64,000 nucleotides of DNA, from the NCBI GenBank assembly GCA_965153355.1, contig OZ231126.1:52700001-52764000 (forward strand), in the 5' to 3' direction. The notes under the pieces are model-generated. The model had not been told where the DNA came from, searched no databases, and saw only the letters and a program-made list of their open reading frames with translations. The translations under genes and the position numbers were made by a program. Of the stretch, positions 57,462-64,000 are shown piece after piece (position 1 is the stretch's first letter; every line of letters starts with the position of its first letter). The stretch is from Flaccisagitta enflata (lineage: Eukaryota; Chaetognatha; Sagittoidea; Aphragmophora).

Positions 57462-57676
57462 CATATGGTCAGCGGTGCTCGTTGCCCTGCTCTGTTGCTG
57501 TTTTAAAGTAGTGTGAGAGCAAGGCAGTGGCCCTAAACGGCCAATATCCTGTAGAACATATGGGTGAATTTCCACACATCTAGGATAGAGGTGAGGGGGC
57601 TGGAGAGGGCCTGATCATACCTCAGAGGAGTCAGAGGGTTGATTTGTGGCTCCAGAGGTGGGGCCGCTGCCCAGAT
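57462..57676 (-). mobile_element. Family B, short copy nearly without array
   Basis: TGGTCAGCGGTGCTCGTTGC, GGCAGTGGCCCTAAACGGCC, CCTGTAGAACATATGGG, a brief GAGAGGGCCTGAT core and GGGGCCGCTGCCCAG. Confidence 0.75.
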
Positions 57677-57702
57677 AGACAAAGGCTGAATTTCAATAAT
57701 GT

Positions 57703-57810
57703 TTCAGACCGACCGGTGGACTGGCCCGTGGACCGACCGACCGACCAACCGACTGGCGACTGACATAGGTCACATAGCAATGTGAAGAGTCGCGTGTCTG
57801 CGGCCAAAGA
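57703..57810 (-). mobile_element. Family A fragment
   Basis: GACCGACCGACCGACCAACC, then GAGTCGCGTGTCTGCGGCC with a drifted palindrome. Confidence 0.6.
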
Positions 57811-58045
57811 TAAACGTCCTTCTCACACACTTGCATACCAGTAATGGCGGCTATGGTCGTGAGGAAAAAAGTCGTAAACATTGGCCACTCTTTACCAAAC
57901 TTTTGTTTTCAATCACTGCAATCTTTTATATTTGTTAAATTACATCAAGAATGATTGTATGTATTTATTGCACTGAAAATTGGATAAAAATAGAACTGAG
58001 CCAAATGAGCTGAAGTGCTTAGAATCACTCGCACAGATGACCAAC

Positions 58046-58224
58046 TACAGCGGAACCCCGCAATAACAGACCCGCTTTTAAAGGTTCCCCATCAATAAAG
58101 GTCAACATTTTAAGGTCCCAAATGATCTTTTTCAATGAGATTTCAACTCTCTTTGAAGGTGAACCCAAGATAAAGGTGAAAAATCTTCAATCCAATAAGA
58201 CCGATGAAGTGGGGTCCTACTGTA
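58046..58224. mobile_element. pogo/Tigger-like MITE
   Basis: TACAGCGGAACCCCGCAATA at one end and GTGGGGTCCTACTGTA at the other are inverted ends of the Tc1/mariner-pogo type, with TA at both edges. Internal AAGGTTCCCC/AAGGTCCC repeats fit. About 180 bp, non-coding. Confidence 0.7.
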
Positions 58225-58229
58225 TGCTC

Positions 58230-58920
58230 AATAACATGCTTTCTCACTTAGAAATATATCAAAACATATATTCATATGTCGCATTTAAAATCGAAAAAAA
58301 AAACTGAACTAAATAAGCTAAATGAGCTACAATACTTAAAAACTCTCTTAGAAAAGCAGATATGCTCACAAGCATGTTTTCTTGTATTTACATGCTCAAA
58401 CAAACATAGATATACTTTTTTTTTTGATCCTACCTAAAATCATGAAAAAAAAATCAATTCAAATTTTTTCAAAAATCTTAAAAATCATGACTTTAAAAAT
58501 ATTTGTCGTAGATCATTGTGCTTGCCGCTAAATGAAAGAGAATTATTAAATTTACATACTCTTTTAATTTCGTTTGAAACCATTCGCGAACTTTCTTATG
58601 AGAAACTAGAAACCATATTTCTCTCGAATATGTCAAAAAGTTGAAGACTGACTTCGACTTTTTTCCCGACAACTCTATCTATCAAGGTAACACGAGCAAC
58701 ACACGCTGTAGTCCCTCAATTCTTCATAAATCGCAATTCACAAGAGGGACTTGAAAGTAGGTCTTTTTTCACGGCGTGATGACGTCACACGCGACTCATG
58801 GATTTATCATCATCTTCGTTTCCTTCGACCAGCGATGAGCTCGACTGCCTTAAGACCAATTCTGGCTCATCGTTTTATCTTATTTTTTCTATGATTAAAT
58901 AATTCGGTTTGTTTTATTTT
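58230..58920. other. No feature recognised
   Basis: AT-rich unique sequence. Confidence 0.5.
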
Positions 58921-58924
58921 GTCT

Positions 58925-59064
58925 TATTAGTCGCGTGCACGCGACTCTACAACCCGCTTTGTCCGTCGGTCGGTCGGTCGGTCAGTCGGTTGGTCGGTCC
59001 GGTCCGTCTGCACTTTTTTATGATTTTATTTCTTTGACCTCACTGCTCCTGCCCAAAATGCTCA
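58925..59064 (+). mobile_element. Family A, right half replaced by foldback
   Basis: TTAGTCGCGTGCACGCGACT, CTACAACCCGCTTTGTCCG, (CGGT)n, TTTCTTTGACCTCACTGCTC, then CCCAAAATGCTC passes into the foldback at 59058. Confidence 0.85.
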
Positions 59065-59810
59065 AGACTCCTAACCTGGGGAAAAGTCTTTTTTGATGCA
59101 TTAGCTATCAATCTATGGCAAAAATTAAAAAATCGGCTTGGAATATAGAATTCAAAGCTTAAAAGATAAAGTAAAAATGAAGCATTTGATATATTTTTAT
59201 ATCAGAAATTAGAATTGTAGCTGCCTAAGCTGTTTAAAAATATCTGAAAAGTGTGGCAATAGTTGCTGTAATAATGGTTTTACCTATTTGGTAAGTTCAG
59301 AGGGTTATTTTATAGATAAAAAATAAAAAAGCTATTTCAAACTATAAAATTGATTTTTTTTTCAGCCAACTTTTATAATTACTTATTTAAAATTCTTGAA
59401 GACTATGAAAAGTGTAGAAACATTATTGAGATACACATGCTGGAATATAATCCAGCTAGTTTTAAGAAATATTTGATAGTTTAGAGCTTAGAAAAAACAA
59501 AAAATAGTCATTTTACAACAGTTTTTGGCATTTTTTTTGTTTTGATTATTAGAAAATCACTCTGAACAAACTGAACTCTAAACAAACTGCAGTGCAACCA
59601 CTGTAGCCAAACTTTTCATACATTTCTACATACTTTTAGAAGCCATGAATATAATTTTTAGTCTAAAATATGCTTAAAAATGCCTTTTTTGGCTATTATT
59701 TGACCATCAATTCTATATTTCCAAGCCAATTTTTTAATTTTCACCATAAATTGATAGCTAATGCATCAAAAAAAACTTTTTCCCAGGTCATGAGTCTTGA
59801 GCATTTTTTT
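59058..59810. repeat. Foldback G between two family A copies
   Basis: Left arm AATGCTCAAGACTCCTAACC... (59059-59165) and right arm ...AGTCTTGAGCATT (59695-59808) are inverted with few mismatches. Weaker similarity continues to the centre near 59430. Confidence 0.85.
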
Positions 59811-60186
59811 AGTCGCGTGCACGCGACTCTACAACCCGCTTTGTCGGTCCGTCCGTCCGTCCGTCCGTCCGTCCATCCGTCCGTCCGTCACACTTTACTT
59901 TTTTGTACTACAACGTCAACTCTTAGTTCATTTTAAGTCATTTTAAGTCATTTATACTTATTCTAAGTCATTTTGAGTCAGTCTAAGTCATTTTAAGTCA
60001 TTTTAAGTCATTTTAAGTCATTTTAAGTTATTTTAAGTTATTTTTGGTTTTTTAGTTTTTTTGTCAGTTTAAGTTAATTTTGGTCATTTTAGGTCATTCT
60101 AAGTCATTGAAAGTCGTTCTAAGTCATTCTAAGTCATTCTTTGTCTGTAAGTCTCGCACGCGACTTATAGGTGTTGGCCTTGTTAG
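59806..60186 (+). mobile_element. Family A carrying a TTTTAAGTCA array
   Basis: Full palindrome AGTCGCGTGCACGCGACT, (CCGT)n, CACACTTTACTTTTTTG, about 20 decamers TTTTAAGTCA (59935-60140), then GCACGCGACTTATAGG, GTTGGCCTTGTT. The counterpart of 47027-47349 in opposite orientation. Confidence 0.92.
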
Positions 60187-60189
60187 ACC

Positions 60190-60900
60190 TATGGTTTGTT
60201 CCTGGACGCCGTGTGGTAAAATAATTCTTAATTTTGGAGCAATTTCAAGCCTTGATGTACTTTTAAAATAGGTTCTCATAAGAAAAAAAAAGTGTACTGG
60301 GCGACTGGAAAACCTGAGCTGGCAAAATAGATCCAAGGACAATGCAATTGTTGCACCATTTTAACGTCTGCTTTTATGTGGTTACGTAATGGACGTATCG
60401 TTGTTCTTCCTGGTATAATCAATGCTAAGTTCGCCTTTTAGTCCGTTCAGTCCGTTATCTTCACCCTCGACACCGTGGAGAAGTGGGAATACAAATTCCC
60501 TCGTGCGTGCGAAAAAAATCTGTGGGAACTTGCGTGTGGGTCTGTGGGATAACGCATCACCTACTTGGTTTTTGTTCTCTCTCCCTCTCAAAATGCCTTT
60601 TCTGTATCAGTGAGTCAGTCAGTCTGTCCCTGTGGCTCTCCGTTTATCCCTGGCCCTGTATGTCTGTCTTCGTTATAATCTGCATTAGATTCTGCCTTCC
60701 TCTCTGTCTCTGTGTCTCTATGTCCCTGGCTCCCAGCTCTCTCTCTCTCTCTCTCTCTGTCTCTGCAATAGCTCATCATCTAAAAGCTGGGTCGTTTGTT
60801 AACTCGAACATCGTAGTTAAATATTCTGGTGGCTTACTCGGCCAACCTTCCTTCACTGCACTTCTCCATATCTTCCCCTTTTCCTCTCTTTCGACCTCCA
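60190..60900. other. No gene recognised
   Basis: Unique sequence with a CTCT/CTGT-rich patch at 60610-60770. A 141-codon plus frame (60483-60908) lacks support. Confidence 0.4.
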
Positions 60901-60901
60901 G

Positions 60902-61156
60902 TTTTTAGTTGCGGACACGCAACTCTATAAGAAACTTTGTCCGTCCGTCCGTCCGTCCGTCCGTCCGTCCGTCCGTCCGTCCAACCGCCCGCCCATCCGC
61001 CTGGGCCCGCCTGGCCTGTCCATCTGTAACCTACGAGTTGTGGCTAGATATCTTTTTTGGGGTATGTGTGTTGGTGGGGGAAAGACAGGTGTATAAAGCT
61101 GGATGCCCTGCCCACCCGTCCGCAACGATATTGTGACCCCGCGTCACTTGTTTTAG
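60902..61156 (+). mobile_element. Family A, GTTGCG subfamily, variant 3' end
   Basis: Hairpin AGTTGCG-GACA-CGCAACT (60907-60924), TCTATAAGAAACTTTGTCCG, (CCGT)n, distal arm GTCCGCAAC (61118-61126) and TATTGTGACCCCGCGTCACT, the variant end also seen at 19513-19540. Confidence 0.88.
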
Positions 61157-61399
61157 CCTTTCTCCCTGGTCTCTCGTTCAGTGTCCTCGTTTCGTCATAT
61201 CCTCGGTGCCGAAGTTTCCCTTCACCTGGTTTAGTCGCTCCGAGCGGTTTTTTTTTTCAAGCTACCTCCACGTCAACGCATCTCTCTGAAACGTTTCGTT
61301 TTTGTCCGCGACGGAATATCATTCCGACGCGGACTATAATTCAAGGCGGGTGGTGTCGCCGCCGCCGCTTGCCGCTGTCGCTGCCAGAACGGGATTTTA

Positions 61400-62540
61400 A
61401 AATTTATAACTTTTTTATGCTTTGACCGATTTGGTTCATATTTGTGGAAGCGTTAGGTGTTATGCTTTACATCCTATCCGATTTGTGATCCGACCACCCT
61501 AATCCCCAAGCCCAACCAGGCTCATCGCCTAAAAGTGAAAAACGCATAACTAATCTTTTTTCAACCGATTTGGCTGAAATTTGGTATGGAGTCTCTAAAT
61601 GGAAGGCCTCAACATATGTATATGATTTATATATTTGAGCATGCTAACCGCCAAACCGACCTACCACCCAACCAGCCAACTGGCCTGTAAGTGAAAAAAA
61701 CTTGCGTAATTCTTTGTCATTTTTCAACTGATTTGGTTGAAACTTGGTATGAGTCTCTAAATGGAAGGACTCAGTATATGTGCAAACTATTTATCCTGTT
61801 AAACCAGCCTACCACCCAACCAGCCTACCAGCCTAAAAGCGAAATACGAGCATAACTTTTGCATTTTTCAACCGATTTGGTTGAAATTTGTGTGAGTCTC
61901 CAAATGGAAGGACGATCATACGTGTGAGTGTGATTTATATGTATTTGAGTACGTAACCGGCCAAACTGACCTACCACCCAAATTCAGCTTAAGAACTTAT
62001 TGAAACCCTTATTTCTTGACCCGGTACACTGTGACTTAAGCGTTTTTCAACCAATTTGGTTGAAATTTGGTATGTAGTCCCTGAATGAAAGGACTCAACG
62101 TATGAATTTGATGTATAAAGATCGTAGCATGCTAACTGGCTTACCACTCAACCAGCCTACCAGCCTAAAAGCGAAAAACGTGCATAACTTTGGCATATTT
62201 CAACCAATTTGGTTGAAACTTGATATAGAGTCTCTAAATGGAAGAACTCAGCACATGTATGTGATTTATTTATGTTTGAGCATGCTAACCAGCCAAACCC
62301 ACCTACCACCCAACCAGCTTACCGGCGTAAAAGTTAAAAACTTGCATAAGTTGGATATTTTTCAACCAATTTGGTTGAAACTTGGTATGGAGTCTCTAAA
62401 TGAAAGACCTCAACATATGCACACTATTTATCCAAACCAGTTTACCACCCAACCACCCTACTAGCCTAAAAGTGAAAAATGTGCATAACTTTGCCATTTT
62501 TCATCGGATGTGCATGAAACTTTGTATGGAGGCTCTTAAT
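61400..62540. repeat. ~155-bp tandem repeat, seven to eight units
   Basis: TTCAACCAATTTGGTTGAAA recurs near 61424 (partial), 61562, 61723, 61868, 62048, 62201, 62362 and 62500 (partial). Each is followed by GTATGGAGTCTCTAAATGGA and later CCAACCAGCCTACCAGCCTA. The first motif is itself a stem (TTCAACC/GGTTGAA). A 120-codon plus frame (62102-62464) is periodic and unlikely to be a gene. Confidence 0.9.
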
Positions 62541-62560
62541 TATAGTTTTAGCGAACTTAC

Positions 62561-62637
62561 GGGGTTAGCGATCTTTTGGTCATAGCGATCTTATGAAATT
62601 GGTGATCTATAACCCCCTTCCGTCGCGGACCCAGATA
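62561..62637 (-). CDS. Candidate 77-nt internal exon, family unknown
   Basis: Minus strand, between ...AAAAATCTGATCAG and AACCCC|GTAAGTTCG. Only one frame is open, 25 codons plus two bases, beginning YLGPRRKGVIDHQF. The leftover two bases are compatible with the one-base start of the candidate exon at 46660-46708. The donor is strong and the acceptor mediocre. It sits at the right edge of the 155-bp tandem repeat, so it may be chance. Confidence 0.25.
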
Positions 62638-62639
62638 CT

Positions 62640-63020
62640 GATCAGATTTTTGCCTTTCAGTTCTTTTGTTGCGGGAAGAGATGATTATAAGAAATCATTC
62701 ATTAGTCAAAAAAGAAACTGTTGAAACCTATTGAAACCAGGCAAAACTTGGGTGGGCACTGGGCAGCCAGGGCAGGGACAGTGATACAGAAGATTTTTTT
62801 TGGTAATTGGTAATGGGTAATGGCAATTGATAGTGACACAAAAACTTGTCGCGAAGATCATAGGGTCTGGAAGGGCGAAATACTACAATGAGACTGAGAG
62901 ACTGACCTAGCGATAGACCGGGGATAGCAACAATAATGAATTTATGATCCTGAACAAATTTGATAAACTTACGCTATGATTAGTATAGTATAGTGATCAA
63001 CGAACGAAAAAAAAAGGTTA
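62640..63020. other. No gene recognised
   Basis: A decayed GGTGGGCA...GGGCAGGGACAG family A-like trace at about 62750-62785. A terminal-exon-like frame after TTTTTGCCTTTCAG at 62660 (SFVAGRDDYKKSFISQKRNC) was seen but not called. Confidence 0.35.
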
Positions 63021-63023
63021 TAT

Positions 63024-63383
63024 TCAGAGAGGGGGGCAGGGGGGGGGGGGCGGGGGAAGAAATGTCTGCTCTCCAAAGTCCAACCACCTCGCGTAAGCCG
63101 AGGTCCCGTTTTGGCCTTGTTTCTGGTAGGTGCGCTCTTGGTCTTGCATCTTGATCAGAGTAAAAAGACTTAACTTTGTGTTTTCTCGATTTTCTGTCTT
63201 TTTTAACTTTGTGTTTTCTCGATTTTCTGTCTTTTTTCCCTGCTTTTTTTCCAACCCTCTTTTTTTTCCCCTTTTGAGTGTCGATGTTAACGATATTACT
63301 TTCGGGTGTGTCTGTTCGTGACAAGGTCCATCGGACTCCATCTTAAAGTATCTAACTTGGATTCTATGTTCTTCAGTCTCCAT
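63024..63383 (-). CDS. Hypothetical 119-residue ORF, basic and hydrophilic
   Basis: Minus strand, ATG to stop, and one of the longest ORFs in the window not made by a microsatellite. It starts METEEHRIQVRYFKMESDG and has a Lys-rich centre containing a direct 11-residue repeat (KKTENRENTKL twice). It then reads MQDQERTYQKQGQNG and SAYARWLDFGEQTF before a proline run made by a G-rich tract on the plus strand. An AG at the MQDQ segment could also be a splice acceptor. No family recognised. A family A copy lies immediately upstream at 63405-63552. Confidence 0.35.
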   Translation of the reverse strand: METEEHRIQVRYFKMESDGPCHEQTHPKVISLTSTLKRGKKRGLEKKQGKKTENRENTKLKKTENRENTKLSLFTLIKMQDQERTYQKQGQNGTSAYARWLDFGEQTFLPPPPPPCPPL

Positions 63384-63404
63384 CTAGAAGTATCTACATG
63401 TGAT

Positions 63405-63552
63405 TTTGAGTCGCGGACTCGCGACTACACCCTGCCGTGTCGGTCGGTCCGTCCATCCGTCGGTCCATAACATTTCTGAATTGCAAGCGGATTTCGAATT
63501 TCTGCCCCTGCTCGACTGTCCGCGACCGTCTTGCCTTGAATGCGGCCATGCT
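63405..63552 (+). mobile_element. Family A, GTCGCGGAC variant
   Basis: Hairpin AGTCGCG-GACT-CGCGACT (63409-63426), TGTCGGTCGGTCCGTCC, distal arm TCCGCGACC (63519-63527, one mismatch) and ATGCGGCCATGCTT. Confidence 0.82.
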
Positions 63553-63623
63553 TATTGACGAAGCACAATCGGTCGTTTTCTTAGCGCTACCGTTCCTGCC
63601 CAACTTGACGTCAGTGCTTTTAA

Positions 63624-63985
63624 GAGGTCGTGTATACTAGCATAACAAGACTTCATGCAAAGTCATAGCCAAGTTCTCTATCAGAGGGTTATGACTCAAA
63701 ATCATGTATACAGATAAACCACAACAAAAATCCGGCCCTGGGACCTCAAGAAATTACCGCCGCCACCTCCCTTGTATCCCATAGGAAATGTACAGGAAGG
63801 ATTTTTTCTCTGGGGCTTCCTATATTTTATCATGGGAAAGGGGGTGAGTGGCGGCGCCAATTTATAGGGGTTCCAAGGCTAAATTCGTTTCATGGACCAT
63901 CTGCAAAGATGATTTTGAACCATATCCCTCTGATAGAGAACTTTTCTATGACATCGCATAAATTGTTGTTAGGCTAGTGTATACG
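63624..63985. repeat. Foldback P at the right edge
   Basis: GTGTATACTAGCATAACAAG ... AAGTTCTCTATCAGAGGG and the inverse CCCTCTGATAGAGAACTT ... GCTAGTGTATAC; arms of about 175 bp meet near 63805 (CCGCCGCCAC versus GTGGCGGCG). Imperfect throughout. Confidence 0.82.
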
Positions 63986-64000
63986 GCCTTGTTTCTTTTC

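Noticed and set aside
61057-61425. 122-codon plus-strand frame with RRRRLPLSLPERD tail
   Set aside because: Starts inside a family A end and has no supporting signals.

Overview
The window looks like eukaryotic, probably animal (invertebrate-type), genomic DNA of moderate GC. There is no bacterial gene packing: no operons, no Shine-Dalgarno-led gene runs and no rRNA or tRNA. The only protein family recognised with confidence is syntrophin, an animal dystrophin-complex adaptor. It is seen as two small, cleanly spliced minus-strand exons (2211-2293 and 5742-5840) that together encode the start of its second PH domain. The 3' exons would lie left of base 1 and the 5' exons upstream (right), possibly outside the window. 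Several other short intervals have splice sites plus one open frame but no recognised family (minus: 12073-12204, 17289-17332, 45274-45660, 46660-46708, 62561-62637; plus: 7965-8108, 10885-11013, 52015-52077). A few non-repetitive ORFs could be genes or exons. All of these are reported at low confidence.

Most of the 64 kb is repeat. (1) Very long microsatellites: GA/CT, CA/TG, AAC/GTT, GAA, GAAA, AAAC, ATTC and others. They create most of the long low-complexity ORFs. (2) Two abundant families of short non-autonomous elements, called here A and B. Family A (about 150-570 bp) starts TTTTTAGTCGCG and ends GGCCTTGTTT. It carries (CGGT)n/(CCGT)n and has an arm at its left end that is complementary both to its immediate neighbour and to a segment near its right end. 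These three segments change together between copies. Family B (about 250-780 bp) starts AATAGTCGCAAAAGCG and ends CCGCTGCCCAAAAA. It has inverted ends of about 50 bp containing a GGCCCC-loop-GGGGCC hairpin, and its centre is an array of about 20-bp units such as CTCAAATCCCAGCCTTGAGG. (3) Foldback/inverted-repeat elements at high density: a perfect 86-bp palindrome at 9788-9984, inverted duplicates of about 770 bp (11058-11829 versus 14021-14790), 180-bp satellite blocks present twice in opposite orientation (28781-29592 and 32380-33000), and further foldbacks near 6.5-7.5, 35.2, 38-39, 50, 55.5, 59.4 and 63.8 kb. (4) A pair of elements of about 260 bp full of GAGCGA-type repeats with matching inverted ends (9460-9724, 19768-20022), a pogo/Tigger-like MITE (58046-58224), and tandem minisatellites at 3045-3260, 18170-18625 and 61400-62540.

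Layout. 0-6 kb: tandem duplication, microsatellites and the two syntrophin exons. 6-23 kb: GA/GAA-rich introns or intergenic DNA with foldbacks and A copies. 23-28 kb: more unique sequence with a possible acidic membrane-protein ORF. 28-37 kb: dense A, B and C elements, largely symmetrical around an inverted satellite pair. 37-44 kb: foldback E, GA/CA and GAAA tracts, ATTC array. 44-49 kb: B and A elements plus candidate exons. 49-54 kb: foldback, unique DNA and one plus-strand exon. 54-64 kb: nested B/foldback/A assembly, A copies, 155-bp tandem repeat, terminal foldback. The most unusual feature is the pair of A and B families, whose terminal stems are kept complementary while their sequence drifts.
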